A stretch of 64,000 bases of DNA from Pseudomonas putida (GCF_005080685.1 NZ_CP039371.1:372001-436000), one strand, 5' to 3'. Counted from the first letter of the stretch, positions 1 through 8,398 are shown. A program made the numbers and translations. The notes: generated by a model not told the origin, from the letters alone.

Positions 1-1
1 C

Positions 2-61
2 GCGAACATGGCCAAGGCCGTGATGGACGATATCGAGATCGCCAAGAACAGATCGCGTTGA
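2..61 (+). CDS. 3' end of an unidentified protein (partial)
   Basis: An open frame enters from the left edge and ends at the TGA at 59-61. Only the last 19 residues are present (ending KNRSR), so the product cannot be named. A hairpin follows directly, which supports this as a real gene end. Confidence 0.45.
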   Translation, partial: ANMAKAVMDDIEIAKNRSR

Positions 62-70
62 GCGACGGTG

Positions 71-98
71 ACCTATCGTCGGCCACCCGGCGATAGGT
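71..98 (+). terminator. Hairpin after the first gene
   Basis: The arms ACCTATCG and CGATAGGT pair perfectly (8 bp), with further CGG/CCG pairing inside. It sits 10 nt after the stop codon. There is no strong T-run, so termination is inferred. The CTATCGCCGG-type palindrome recurs after the ETF beta gene at 41056. Confidence 0.5.
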
Positions 99-367
99 AC
101 AGAACAGCTCGAAAAACACCCTACAAAGCCGTGAAAACGCGAATATCAGCGGTGCGTCAACAAGCACATCAAAGGTTTATGCACAAGAGGCATCAGCCCG
201 TTGCGCGCAAGGCATGCCAGTTGACATAACCACCGGTCTTTGCGCAAACGCCTGTTTTCATTGGCCTTGCGTGACACCTCGGAATAAGCCAAACCCTTTA
301 AATAGCGCTTGGATCCAACCAGTCATCAAAAGCTTGTGCACAGAGTTATCCACAGGTTGTGCTGTGG
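99..367. other. Intergenic region with two DnaA-box sequences
   Basis: No gene is visible between the left-edge gene and the end of the methyltransferase gene. The stretch holds exact DnaA-box consensus 9-mers: TTATGCACA at 177-185 and TTATCCACA at 346-354. A third 9-mer (TGTGGATAA, 854-862) lies inside the neighbouring gene. Confidence 0.5.
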
Positions 368-1573
368 CTAAGCGTCCCGTTCGGCCAGTAGCAACAGGTT
401 ACGCGGTGTGAGTGGGTAGTCGCAGAACGTACCCAGGTTGATGCGATAGCCCTGTTCCTCGAGAAACAGGGCGCGGTCGAGCACCAGCCAGAGCTCCAGC
501 GGGCGCCGGAACAGGTTGCGCACGCGTTCGAGGTTGCGTACCTCGGCCAGGCGCTGCCAGCCGGCAGCCTCCAACGCTGCCCAGTCCGGGTTGCCCTGCA
601 GGTCGACCTGGCGTAGCGCGGCCAGCTCGCGGCAGTACTGTTCGAACGGCTTGTCCAGCCAGGCGACTGGCAACGAAGGTGTGGACAAATACTCGTCGCA
701 CCGACGCTGCTCGCGTTGCAGCAGGTCGAAGCCCAGGCGCCTGGCCATCGAGCAGTCGCGCTGGCGGCGGATGCGGGCGCTCGCGGTGACGGCCTCGCTC
801 AGGGGCAGGCCGAGGTCGGTCAGGTTCAGGGCCAAGGACGAGCACTGCGCGGCTGTGGATAACGGCTGGTAGTGCTCGCCCAGGATGCGGTTGTAGCAGC
901 AAGGCGCCACGGCGACGTGGCGGCAACCGCGCTGGCTGGCCAGGCGCAGCAGCTGTACGTGGAGTTCGCCGCAGGCATGCAGGGCCACCACGCTCTTGTC
1001 CGCGTCCAGGTGCTCGGCGCTGCCGGGAGCCATCACGTCCTGGTGAACGTGCGTGGCGGGCAGGTGATGGTGGTCGCTCAGGGCCTGGCCGGCTTCCACT
1101 AGCGTCAGGTCATATTCCAGGCAGGTCAGCTGCTGGCCGGGCTGCAGCAGGCGGCGGCCGAGGTGGCCCTTGCCCGAACACCAGTCGAGCCAGTGCCGGG
1201 TCTGCTGGCGAAAGCCCAGGCGCCGGCTGAAGGCCTCGATCTGTTGCCATTTGCGGCCAGGCACGTTGACGTCGAGGCGGTGTCCGGCAGGGGGTAGGCC
1301 GATGTCGGGCAGCTCGCCCACCGCTGAGAGTTGCAGGGCCCGGGCCGCCAGTTGCGGGAAGGGCGCGGGCAGGTTTTGCGGGGCGAGGTCGGCTTCGGCA
1401 TCGGCCAGGGAACACTGGCGCAGGTGTTCTGCCAGTTCGGGGTGGGTGGTTTCCCAGTCCAGGCGCAGGGCGGTGAAGGGCCTGGGTTTCCACAGCGGTT
1501 GGTGCTCGGTCAGGAATTGGTCGAGGGCCTGGAAGCGAGCGTGTAGGTGGTGGCTGTGGAGGATGGAGGGCAT
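368..1573 (-). CDS. Class I SAM-dependent methyltransferase, METTL25/Methyltransf_32-like
   Basis: A 401-aa cytoplasmic protein. The SAM-binding motif I is CSGKGHLG at about residues 132-139. It is followed by an acidic residue at the end of strand 2 (CLEYD, about 151-155), then HACGELH (about 199-205) and APCCYN (about 223-228). The Cys-Cys-Tyr block after the fold is typical of the METTL25/Methyltransf_32 family. The substrate is unknown. The ATG at 1573 is chosen because upstream codons run through a REP element at 1605-1697. It stands alone, convergent with the gene at the left edge. Confidence 0.75.
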   Translation of the reverse strand: MPSILHSHHLHARFQALDQFLTEHQPLWKPRPFTALRLDWETTHPELAEHLRQCSLADAEADLAPQNLPAPFPQLAARALQLSAVGELPDIGLPPAGHRLDVNVPGRKWQQIEAFSRRLGFRQQTRHWLDWCSGKGHLGRRLLQPGQQLTCLEYDLTLVEAGQALSDHHHLPATHVHQDVMAPGSAEHLDADKSVVALHACGELHVQLLRLASQRGCRHVAVAPCCYNRILGEHYQPLSTAAQCSSLALNLTDLGLPLSEAVTASARIRRQRDCSMARRLGFDLLQREQRRCDEYLSTPSLPVAWLDKPFEQYCRELAALRQVDLQGNPDWAALEAAGWQRLAEVRNLERVRNLFRRPLELWLVLDRALFLEEQGYRINLGTFCDYPLTPRNLLLLAERDA

Positions 1574-1604
1574 GGTGGTTTTACAGATGTGGGATGTTTT
1601 CGAG

Positions 1605-1697
1605 GGCCCTTTCGCGGGACAAGCCCGCTCCCACAGAATCCTTACCGGCTGCACATGCAGCGGAAAACCTGTGGGAGCGGGCTTGTCCCGCAAAAGG
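1605..1697. repeat. REP pair (inverted)
   Basis: Two REPs face each other: CGCGGGACAAGCCCGCTCCC and its inverse GAGCGGGCTTGTCCCGC, separated by about 40 nt. The element lies between the ABC permease 3' end and the methyltransferase start. Confidence 0.9.
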
Positions 1698-1716
1698 CTG
1701 CAAGCAGCCTCAGGGG

Positions 1717-2406
1717 CTAGCGGCCCTGGCTTGCGTCAACGCGCAGCCAGCGCTCCAGCAACTTGAAGCCTTGCACCAGCACGAACGAGATCAGCAGGTA
1801 GAACAACCCGGCAGCGAAGAAGATCTCCACCGGCAGGTAGGTCCGGGCAATGATCGTGCGGGCCATGCCGGTCAGTTCCAGCAGGGTCACGGTACTGGCC
1901 AGGGCGCTGGCCTTGAGCATCAGGATCACTTCGTTGCTGTAGGCCGGCAGGCCGATCCGCGACGCACGTGGCAGCATGATGTACCACAGCGTCTTGCCCC
2001 GCGACATACCCAGGGCTCGCGCCGCCTCGATCTCGCCCTTGGGGATCGACTGCAGCGCGCCCCGCAGGATCTCGGCGATGTAGGCCGCCGTGTGCAGGGT
2101 CATGGTCAGCACCGTGCACCAGAACGGATCGCGCAGGTACGGCCACAGGCTACTGGTGCGCACCGCGTCGAACTGGGCCAGGCCGTAGTAGACCAGGAAC
2201 AGTTGCACCAGCAGTGGCGTGCCACGGAAGAAGAAAATATAGCTGAACGGCAAGGCGCGCACGTACCAGTGGCGGGACGAGCGGGCGATGCCCAGCGGGA
2301 TGGCCAGGATCAGCCCGGCGATCACCGCGATGGCCACCAGCTCCAGGGTCAGGGTCGCACCCTGGGCCAGGCGTGGCAGCCACTTGATGATGACTTCCCA
2401 ATTCAT
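1717..2406 (-). CDS. Polar amino-acid ABC transporter permease (HisM/ArtM type)
   Basis: A 229-aa inner-membrane protein with five hydrophobic segments. It carries the ATPase-contact EAA loop (IEAARALGMSRGKTLW). It forms a heterodimeric channel with the permease encoded just upstream. Its ATG overlaps the stop of that gene by 4 nt (ATGA), which indicates translational coupling. The family takes up basic or polar amino acids such as histidine, arginine and ornithine; the exact substrate cannot be read from the sequence. It is the last gene of the four-gene operon ATPase - binding protein - permease - permease. Confidence 0.9.
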   Translation of the reverse strand: MNWEVIIKWLPRLAQGATLTLELVAIAVIAGLILAIPLGIARSSRHWYVRALPFSYIFFFRGTPLLVQLFLVYYGLAQFDAVRTSSLWPYLRDPFWCTVLTMTLHTAAYIAEILRGALQSIPKGEIEAARALGMSRGKTLWYIMLPRASRIGLPAYSNEVILMLKASALASTVTLLELTGMARTIIARTYLPVEIFFAAGLFYLLISFVLVQGFKLLERWLRVDASQGR

Positions 2407-3098
2407 TGTTCGGCCCTCGCAAAGCCGCGAGCGGCGCGTTTTTCCATGAAGTGCATGCCGGTCATGGCGATGACGGTCAGGCTCAGGTAGATACAGGCCG
2501 CGACCATGTAGAAGGTGAACGGCTCCTTGGTCACGGTCACGCCGATCTGCGCGTGGCGCATGATTTCTTCCAGGCCGATCACCGACACCAGCGCGGTGTC
2601 CTTCATCAGGATCATGAACAGGTTGCCAAGGCCCGGCAGGGCGATGCGCCACATCTGCGGCAGGATGATCCGCGAGAGGATGCGCCCTTTGGACAGGCCC
2701 AGGGCCAGGCCGGCTTCACGGTGCCCCTTGGGGATCGCCAGGATCGCGCCGCGGAACACTTCAGTGGCATAGGCGCCGAAGCACAGGCCCAGGGCGATGA
2801 CGCCAGCGGAGAAAGCGCTGAGCTCGAGGCCGGGCAGGTTCAGGGCTTCGCCGAGGCTGTTCATCAGCCCGACGGTGCCGAAGTAGATGAGCAGGACCCA
2901 GAGCAGTTCGGGCACGCCGCGAACCAGGGTCGAGTAGAAGCCGCCAAGCCACTGCAAGGGCTTGACCGACGAGGTCTTGGCCAAGGCGCCGAGCAGGCCC
3001 AGGACCAGCCCCAGCAGCAGGGCGCAGAGCGCCAGTTTTACGGTCATCAAGGTGCCGGCCATCATGGCCGGACCGAATCCGTGCAGGTCGATATTCAT
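2403..3098 (-). CDS. Polar amino-acid ABC transporter permease (HisQ/ArtQ type)
   Basis: A 231-aa membrane protein with several hydrophobic helices and an EAA loop (REAGLALGLSKGRIL). It is the partner of the 1717-2406 permease, with a 4-nt overlap between the two genes. The start ATG at 3098 gives the usual short periplasmic N-terminus (MNIDLHG). It is transcribed from the same unit as the binding protein and ATPase upstream. Confidence 0.9.
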   Translation of the reverse strand: MNIDLHGFGPAMMAGTLMTVKLALCALLLGLVLGLLGALAKTSSVKPLQWLGGFYSTLVRGVPELLWVLLIYFGTVGLMNSLGEALNLPGLELSAFSAGVIALGLCFGAYATEVFRGAILAIPKGHREAGLALGLSKGRILSRIILPQMWRIALPGLGNLFMILMKDTALVSVIGLEEIMRHAQIGVTVTKEPFTFYMVAACIYLSLTVIAMTGMHFMEKRAARGFARAEQ

Positions 3099-3152
3099 GG
3101 GCAGGTCATTCTAGGGACAGGCGCGCCACCAGGGCGCGCCGGTCGGGGCGGA

Positions 3153-3908
3153 TCATTCGATGCTGAACGGGAAGTACTTGTCGTTGATCTTCTTGTACGT
3201 GCCGTCGGCCTTGATTTCGGCCAGGGCCTTGTTCAGGTCGTCGCGCAGCTTGGTGTCACCCTTGCGCACGGCGATGCCGATCTTGTCGCTCTCGACCACA
3301 GGCTCACCCTTGAACTCGTAGGGTTTGCCGGCGTCGGTATTGAGCCAGTCGAACTGCACGTACTTATCAGCCAGGATGGCGTCTACGCGGCCCGAGGTCA
3401 GGTCGAGATATGCGTTTTCCTGAGTGTCGTACAGCTTGATGGTGATGTCGTCACCGTAGGTGTCTTCCAGCCAGGTGCCGGCCAGTGTCGCGCGCTGGGT
3501 GCCGATGGTCTTGCCTTTGAGGTAGGACGCGTCGGTCTTGAAGTCGACGTTCTTCGGCGCGATGAACTGCAGCTTGTTGGAGTAGTACGGATCGGTGAAA
3601 TCAACCGCCTGCTTGCGCTCGTCGGTGATCGACAGCGACGACACCAGGAAGTCGAACTTCTTGGCGTTCAGGGCCGGGATGATGCCGTCCCAGTCGGAGG
3701 TGACGACCGAGCACTCGACCTTCATCTTGGCGCACAGGGCGTCGCCGATGTCCTTGTCGAAGCCGACCACGTTACCGCTGGCATCCTTGTTGTTGAACGG
3801 CGGGTAGGCCGCCTCGATACCCATGCGCAGTTTTTCCGCGGCCAGGGCGTTGGCCGAAAACACCAGCGTGGCGGCAGCGGCCAGGAGGAATTTCTTGTAG
3901 GTCTGCAT
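3153..3908 (-). CDS. Periplasmic amino-acid-binding protein of the ABC transporter
   Basis: A 251-aa protein with a clear signal peptide: Lys-Lys, a hydrophobic core, then ANALAA, with cleavage near residue 23. Family 3 solute-binding signatures follow: the start LRMGIEAAYPPFN, GFDKDIGDALC, and DWDGIIPAL. This fold captures histidine, arginine, lysine or ornithine and delivers it to the two permeases. The start ATG at 3908 is chosen because the signal peptide begins there and GGAG-like bases precede it. The gene lies between the ATPase (12 nt upstream) and the permeases. Confidence 0.9.
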   Translation of the reverse strand: MQTYKKFLLAAAATLVFSANALAAEKLRMGIEAAYPPFNNKDASGNVVGFDKDIGDALCAKMKVECSVVTSDWDGIIPALNAKKFDFLVSSLSITDERKQAVDFTDPYYSNKLQFIAPKNVDFKTDASYLKGKTIGTQRATLAGTWLEDTYGDDITIKLYDTQENAYLDLTSGRVDAILADKYVQFDWLNTDAGKPYEFKGEPVVESDKIGIAVRKGDTKLRDDLNKALAEIKADGTYKKINDKYFPFSIE

Positions 3909-3919
3909 GTGTTGCTCCG

Positions 3920-4693
3920 TTAGCGGTGGCTGGACATGAATTGCTTGCAACGCGCCGAGGTCGGGTTCTCGAACACCTGCTGCGGCGATCCTTGCTCTTC
4001 GACCAGGCCCTGGTGCAGGAAGACCACTTCGCTGGACACCTGGCGGGCAAAGTTCATTTCGTGGGTCACCAGCAGCATGGTTCGGCCTTCTTCGGCCAGT
4101 GCGCGGATGACGTTAAGCACTTCCTGGACCATTTCCGGGTCGAGCGCCGAAGTGGGCTCGTCGAACAGGATGACCTTGGGTTTCATGGCCAGGGTGCGGG
4201 CGATGGCGGCTCGCTGTTGCTGGCCACCGGAAAGCTGGGCGGGGTAGCTGTGGCGCTTGTCGAAGATGCCGACCTTGTTCAGCAGCGCTTCGGCAGCTTC
4301 GACGGCCTCGGCCTTGCTCTGGCCGAGCACGCGGCGTGGCGCCTCGATGATGTTGTCGAGGATCGACATGTGCGGCCACAGGTTGAAATTCTGGAAGACG
4401 AAGCCGATCTCGCTGCGCAGGCGGTTGATCTGGCGGTTGTCCGCAGCCACCAGGTCGCCGTTCTTGGCGGCCTTGAGCTTGAGGGCTTCGCCAGCCACGA
4501 GGATTTCACCCTGGTGCGGGTTTTCCAGCAGGTTGATGCAGCGCAGCAAGGTGGACTTGCCGGAGCCGGACGACCCCAGGATGGAGATCACGTCGCCGTC
4601 GCGCGCAGTCAGCGAAATGCCCTTGAGAATCTCCTGCTCGCCGTAGCGTTTGTGCAGGTTGCGGATTTCCAGCGCGGGCGTGGCCTGGGCCAT
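3920..4693 (-). CDS. Amino-acid ABC transporter ATPase (HisP/ArtP type)
   Basis: A 257-aa cytoplasmic ATPase. Walker A is GSSGSGKST at 40-48, the signature LSGGQ at 154-158, Walker B VILFDEP at 174-180, and the switch histidine is in LVTHEM. The length and motifs are standard for the polar amino-acid (PAAT) subfamily. It is the first gene of the transport operon, so the promoter should lie in the 618-bp gap shared with the divergent gabP gene. Confidence 0.92.
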   Translation of the reverse strand: MAQATPALEIRNLHKRYGEQEILKGISLTARDGDVISILGSSGSGKSTLLRCINLLENPHQGEILVAGEALKLKAAKNGDLVAADNRQINRLRSEIGFVFQNFNLWPHMSILDNIIEAPRRVLGQSKAEAVEAAEALLNKVGIFDKRHSYPAQLSGGQQQRAAIARTLAMKPKVILFDEPTSALDPEMVQEVLNVIRALAEEGRTMLLVTHEMNFARQVSSEVVFLHQGLVEEQGSPQQVFENPTSARCKQFMSSHR

Positions 4694-5311
4694 GTGCGGT
4701 CCTCATGTGTACGGGTGCGTTCCCAGCTGTTGGCGGCCTTCCTGGCGAGCGCCAAGCTAGCATAGCGGCAATATGGCGGCCAACTGGGTTGCAGGGGGCT
4801 TGGGGCAATGCCGGGGCAGTTTGTCGCATCAACGCAGCGCAACGTCGCGCAGATGTCCGCCAAGGTCCGGCCCAGCGCCATAGCCTTGATGAAAAAAGGC
4901 GCGATGGTGCCACCTTTGACCCGCTGTTGGAAGCGGTTTTAGACCATTCGCAGGTCTGGCGGCCGCTTCGCTTGCGTCAAAGACACAAAAGCCGGTTGCG
5001 CCTGTGGGTTGCACCTTTTTGCATTGCGTTGGTGCAAAGGTGTTACCGAGGGGCACCTTTGGTGCGTTTGTAAGTGGGTATTTCAGTAATCCGAACCTGG
5101 CAGGGTTATTTGACGACCATTCGGTCAAGGGTTGGCCGAATGCCCTGCAAGCCGCGTCGTTGTTGGCTCGCGATAGTCATCTGACGAAACAATTCAGCAC
5201 CTGGCTCGCTTATTGCCAGCAGGAAACCGCCGATTGCAGTGACGCCTAAATTAACCCAAGGCGCGCTTCGTATAGCAGTCGGAGTGGTCCACTCCTTACA
5301 AAGGTAGTTTT
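4694..5311. promoter_or_regulatory. 618-bp divergent control region between the ABC operon and gabP
   Basis: No convincing gene is seen. At 5008-5064 there is a cluster of related half-sites: TTGCACC, GGTGCA, and GGGCACC, with CAAAGGTG facing CACCTTTG across 11 nt. TGCACC and GGTGCA are the half-sites of NtrC operators, although the spacing here (15 nt) is not the usual one. A nitrogen-responsive role for these nitrogen-source transporters is inference. Confidence 0.4.
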
Positions 5312-6697
5312 ATGAGCGGTAACAATTCCAACGACCTCGCTCAGGGGCTCAAACAACGGCATGTCACCATGCTGTCCATTGCTGGCGTCATCGGCGCCGG
5401 TCTGTTCGTCGGCTCCGGCCACGCCATCGCTGCCGCCGGCCCCGCCGTGCTGCTGGCCTACGCCGCTGCCGGTACGCTGGTGGTATTGGTGATGCGCATG
5501 CTCGGCGAAATGGCCATCGCCTCGCCGGATACCGGTTCCTTCTCCACCTACGCCGACCGCGCTATTGGCCGCTGGGCCGGTTTCACCATCGGTTGGCTGT
5601 ACTGGTGGTTCTGGGTGTTGGTGATTCCGCTGGAGGCCAATGCCGCCGCGGCCATCCTGCACGCCTGGTTCCCTGCGGTGGACCTCTGGGCCTTCTCGCT
5701 GCTGATCACCCTGGCGCTGACCCTGACCAACCTGTGCAGCGTGAAGAACTACGGTGAATTCGAGTTCTGGTTCGCCCTGCTCAAGGTGCTGGCGATCATC
5801 GGCTTCATCGTGGTGGGTTGCGTGGCCATGTTCGGTCTGGCGCCGGGCAGCCAGGTCAGTGGTGTCAGCCACCTGTTCGATACCCAGGGCTTCATGCCCA
5901 ATGGCCTGGGCGCCGTGCTGGCCGCCATGTTGACCACCATGTTCTCGTTCATGGGGACCGAGATCGTCACCATCGCTGCCGCCGAATCGAAAGACCCGGG
6001 CAAGCAAATCAGCCGCGCCACCAACTCGGTGATCTGGCGTATCTGCCTGTTCTACCTGGTGTCGATTTTCCTGGTCGTGGCCCTGGTGCCGTGGAACGAT
6101 CCGGCGCTGGCCGAAACCGGTTCCTACCAGACCGTGCTGAGCCGCATCGGCGTGCCGAATGCCAAGCTGATCGTGGATATCGTGGTGTTGGTCGCCGTGA
6201 CCAGCTGCCTGAACTCGGCGCTGTACACCTCGTCGCGCATGCTGTTCTCGCTGAGCAAGCGTGGCGACGCTCCCGCCATCGCCCAGCGCACCACCAAGGC
6301 GGCGACCCCGCATGTGGCCGTGCTGTTGTCGACTGCGGCGGCGTTCCTCTGCGTGTTCGCCAACTACGTGGCACCGGCGCAGGTGTTCGAGTTCCTGCTG
6401 GCCAGCTCCGGCGCCATCGCGCTGCTGGTGTACCTGGTGATTGCCGTGTCGCAACTGCGCATGCGCAGCCAGCGTGAAGCCCGTGGCGAGAAGATCGCCT
6501 TCAAGATGTGGCTGTTCCCTGGGCTGACCTGGGCGACCATTGCCTTCATCGTGGCGGTGCTGGTGGTGATGGCGCTGCGTGAGGATCACCGGGCCGAGAT
6601 CATCGCGACCGCGCTGCTGAGCATTGGCGTGGTGGCGGCGGGCTTGCTGGTGCACCGCAAGCGTGAAGCTGCCGGGCGGGTGGCGCTGGATAACTGA
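5312..6697 (+). CDS. gabP: GABA permease (APC family)
   Basis: A 461-aa protein with about 12 membrane helices. The first helix region (RHVTMLSIAGVIGAGLFVGSG) and GSFSTYADRAIGRWAGFTIG match the amino-acid/proton symporters closely, in the GabP branch. The long collinear resemblance to enterobacterial GabP (EANAAAAILHAW, SVKNYGEFEFWFALLK, FMGTEIVTIAAAESKDP) is the basis for the name. Substrate specificity has not been shown here. A bidirectional-looking terminator follows at 6716. Confidence 0.85.
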   Translation: MSGNNSNDLAQGLKQRHVTMLSIAGVIGAGLFVGSGHAIAAAGPAVLLAYAAAGTLVVLVMRMLGEMAIASPDTGSFSTYADRAIGRWAGFTIGWLYWWFWVLVIPLEANAAAAILHAWFPAVDLWAFSLLITLALTLTNLCSVKNYGEFEFWFALLKVLAIIGFIVVGCVAMFGLAPGSQVSGVSHLFDTQGFMPNGLGAVLAAMLTTMFSFMGTEIVTIAAAESKDPGKQISRATNSVIWRICLFYLVSIFLVVALVPWNDPALAETGSYQTVLSRIGVPNAKLIVDIVVLVAVTSCLNSALYTSSRMLFSLSKRGDAPAIAQRTTKAATPHVAVLLSTAAAFLCVFANYVAPAQVFEFLLASSGAIALLVYLVIAVSQLRMRSQREARGEKIAFKMWLFPGLTWATIAFIVAVLVVMALREDHRAEIIATALLSIGVVAAGLLVHRKREAAGRVALDN

Positions 6698-6715
6698 TCC
6701 GCGCTGCAGACGATG

Positions 6716-6752
6716 AAAAGGCCGCGTCCTGTGCAGGGCGCGGCCTTTTTGT
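6716..6752 (+). terminator. Rho-independent terminator of gabP
   Basis: A strong stem (AAAGGCCGCG pairing with CGCGGCCTTT, plus TCCT/AGGG) around a GTGC loop, ending in a run of Ts. Confidence 0.85.
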
Positions 6753-6770
6753 TTGTCTGGGCGAATGCTG

Positions 6771-6878
6771 GGGCCGCTCTGCGGCCCTTTCGCGACGCAA
6801 GGCCGCTCCCACAGGATTGTGGTGAGCCAGCCCCTGTGGGAGCGGCCTTGTGTCGCGAAAGGGCTGCAGAGCAGCCCC
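6771..6878. repeat. REP pair (GACGCAAGGCCGCTCC type)
   Basis: An inverted pair (CGCGACGCAAGGCCGCTCCC and its inverse) flanked by GGGCCGC/GCAGAGCAGCCC extensions, between gabP and the next convergent gene. Confidence 0.9.
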
Positions 6879-6896
6879 AGGCCTTATCGCAGGGTA

Positions 6897-7340
6897 TCAG
6901 CCAAACTGCTTCTGCTGTTGCTGCTGCTTGGCCACGACCTCCGAGGCCGCCACGTAGGCGTCCTGGAACTCGTCGCTCTCCAGCCAGGCCATGGTGGTGT
7001 CCTCGTCGGCGCCATCGAGCCATTTGCGGTAGGCGGTGAAGACCAGCACGATGTAGTCGGTGGCGTGTTCTTCCTTGTGCCCCTTGAGTACCAGGGTCAG
7101 CAGTGGGTCGACCAGGAACACCGAGATCATCGCCACCAGGCCGTTCTCCTGGGCTTCCTTCATCTTCTTGAACAGCGCGTCGTAGCTGCCCGACTCCATG
7201 GCCTTGTTATAGACCTGCTCGACGCTGGCGCTGTCGCCAGCACTGGCCTTGACCGCCTGGCCGCTGCGCACCATGCGATTCTGCTTGGCCTTGCTGGCGG
7301 CACGTTTGGCGCGTTTCTGTTGCTTGGTATTGGAGGCCAT
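6897..7340 (-). CDS. Conserved hypothetical protein with basic N-terminus and poly-Gln tail
   Basis: A 147-aa protein. The first 30 residues are rich in Lys, Arg and Gln. A mixed helical middle follows, with one hydrophobic stretch (LVAMISVFLVDPLLTLVL, about 68-85). The end is acidic (ADEDTTMAWLESDEFQ) and runs into KQQQQQKQ. No signal peptide or catalytic motif was seen and the function is unknown. GC-rich codon use like its neighbours suggests a resident gene. Confidence 0.7.
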   Translation of the reverse strand: MASNTKQQKRAKRAASKAKQNRMVRSGQAVKASAGDSASVEQVYNKAMESGSYDALFKKMKEAQENGLVAMISVFLVDPLLTLVLKGHKEEHATDYIVLVFTAYRKWLDGADEDTTMAWLESDEFQDAYVAASEVVAKQQQQQKQFG

Positions 7341-7488
7341 GGGGTGGATCCTTGGGGGTGGCGAAAAAGTGGGCGTATTGAAGCGTAGTTGCGGGAGAAA
7401 CCCAAGCGTTGGCGCTCGGCAACAAGTGCCTCGGGAGGGGTGCGCCGCGGTTGCTCAAATGGTTTGAAACAGATGCGAATTGTTGTAA

Positions 7489-7506
7489 TGTGAACTGTGG
7501 TTCACA
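7489..7506 (+). promoter_or_regulatory. Probable operator of the toxin-antitoxin operon
   Basis: A perfect inverted repeat, TGTGAAC - 4 nt - GTTCACA, lies 8 nt upstream of the toxin ATG. This is the usual place for autorepression by a HigA-type antitoxin. Binding is inferred. Confidence 0.55.
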
Positions 7507-7514
7507 CTCCATTC

Positions 7515-7805
7515 ATGCGCACACTATTACAGACCGACACGTACAAAAAGTGGTTCGCAGGACTCAAGGATGCGCGAGCACAAGCCCGCATTAATGTGCG
7601 CCTGCGTCGGATTGAGCTTGGGGTGATGGGAGACTGCAAGCCCGTTGGTGAAGGCGTGTCCGAGCTGAGGGTCGATCATGGTCCAGGTTATCGGGTGTAC
7701 TTCGTTCAGCGAGGCCAGGAGGTGATCATTCTGTTGGCAGGTGGCGACAAGTCCAGCCAGGCCAGAGACATTAAATCCGCACTCAAGTTGGCACGTGATC
7801 TATAG
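7515..7805 (+). CDS. RelE/ParE-superfamily toxin (HigB-like, Gp49 family)
   Basis: A 96-aa protein with the family pattern: an N-terminal Tyr-Lys-Lys-Trp helix, [12 protein letters not shown], then [14 protein letters not shown] and [16 protein letters not shown]. This is the compact Gp49-type killer protein with the toxin encoded first. These toxins usually cleave mRNA on the ribosome. The ATG at 7515 is preferred over the upstream GTG at 7497, which would read through the operator. The antitoxin gene follows after 9 nt. The region is less GC-rich than its neighbours, which suggests an acquired module. Confidence 0.85.
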   Translation: MRTLLQTDTYKKWFAGLKDARAQARINVRLRRIELGVMGDCKPVGEGVSELRVDHGPGYRVYFVQRGQEVIILLAGGDKSSQARDIKSALKLARDL

Positions 7806-7814
7806 GAGGCTGCC

Positions 7815-8120
7815 ATGACAAATACGAAGCTCACCAAGTGGGATGCTGCAGATTACTTGAAAACCGGGGAAGACATGGCGTTTTACCTGGAGGCCTGTCT
7901 TGAAGAGAACGACCCGGCATTGCTCGCTGCTGCATTGGGCGATATCGCACGCGCACGAGGTATGGCTCAGTTGGCGCGTGACACTGGGTTGACTCGCGAG
8001 GGGTTGTACAAGGCGTTGTCAGCGGAGGGTAATCCGAGCCTGGCGACCATCATGAAGGTAATGGCGGCGTTGGGCGTGAGGCTGCACGCTGAGGTGCTGC
8101 CGCGTCGAGCAGTGGGCTAA
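7815..8120 (+). CDS. HigA-like antitoxin (XRE-type DNA-binding)
   Basis: A 101-aa partner of the preceding toxin. A helix-turn-helix is visible at about residues 49-85 (MAQLARDTGLTREGLYKALS, then NPSLATIMKVMAALG), as in addiction-module antidotes of the TIGR02684 kind. An AGGAGG-like site (ATAGGAGGC) sits just before the ATG. It is expected to neutralise the toxin and repress the operon at the 7489-7506 repeat. Confidence 0.85.
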   Translation: MTNTKLTKWDAADYLKTGEDMAFYLEACLEENDPALLAAALGDIARARGMAQLARDTGLTREGLYKALSAEGNPSLATIMKVMAALGVRLHAEVLPRRAVG

Positions 8121-8167
8121 TCGAAAGCGGTGGAAGAGGGAAAAAGCAAAAAATCGCAGGCAACAAA

Positions 8168-8188
8168 AAACCCGCACTAGGCGGGTTT
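8168..8188 (-). terminator. Terminator of tRNA-Phe
   Basis: AAACCCGC and GCGGGTTT pair around a 5-nt loop. Read on the minus strand the stem ends in six Ts, so it mainly serves the tRNA gene; it may also stop the antitoxin transcript. Confidence 0.8.
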
Positions 8189-8232
8189 CTTGTGTCGCTT
8201 CGGGTAACTTTGCAACCACCAGAAGCTGAAGG

Positions 8233-8308
8233 TGGTGCCCAGAGACGGAGTCGAACCGCCGACACGAGGATTTTCAATCCTCTGCTCTACCGACTGAGCT
8301 ATCTGGGC
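8233..8308 (-). tRNA. tRNA-Phe (GAA)
   Basis: A 76-nt cloverleaf on the minus strand. The acceptor arms GCCCAGA/TCTGGGC, the D-arm (AGCTCAGTCGGTAGAGC), the anticodon loop TTGAAAA with anticodon GAA, and the T-loop GGTTCGACTCC are all present. The 3' CCA is encoded. Confidence 0.97.
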
Positions 8309-8318
8309 GACGGGGTGA

Positions 8319-8347
8319 ATTAAATAGATTTCCTGAGGACCCGTCAA
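8319..8347 (-). promoter_or_regulatory. Sigma-70 promoter of tRNA-Phe
   Basis: On the minus strand, TTGACG (8347-8342), a 17-nt spacer and TTTAAT (8324-8319) lie 10 nt before the mature tRNA 5' end. Confidence 0.75.
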
Positions 8348-8398
8348 CGACTTTTTGAAAAAATTTTAAATTAATTCCGTCGCTTACGATCCGTGGGG

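Noticed and set aside
1717..2652. Longer reading of the HisM-type permease starting at 2652
   Set aside because: The first 82 codons overlap the upstream permease in another frame; the ATG at 2406 overlaps that gene's stop by 4 nt and starts the membrane protein.
4961..5040. Sigma-54 promoter at the TTGCACC...TTGCA sequence upstream of gabP
   Set aside because: The GG and GC elements are not 10 nt apart, so the -24/-12 spacing fails.
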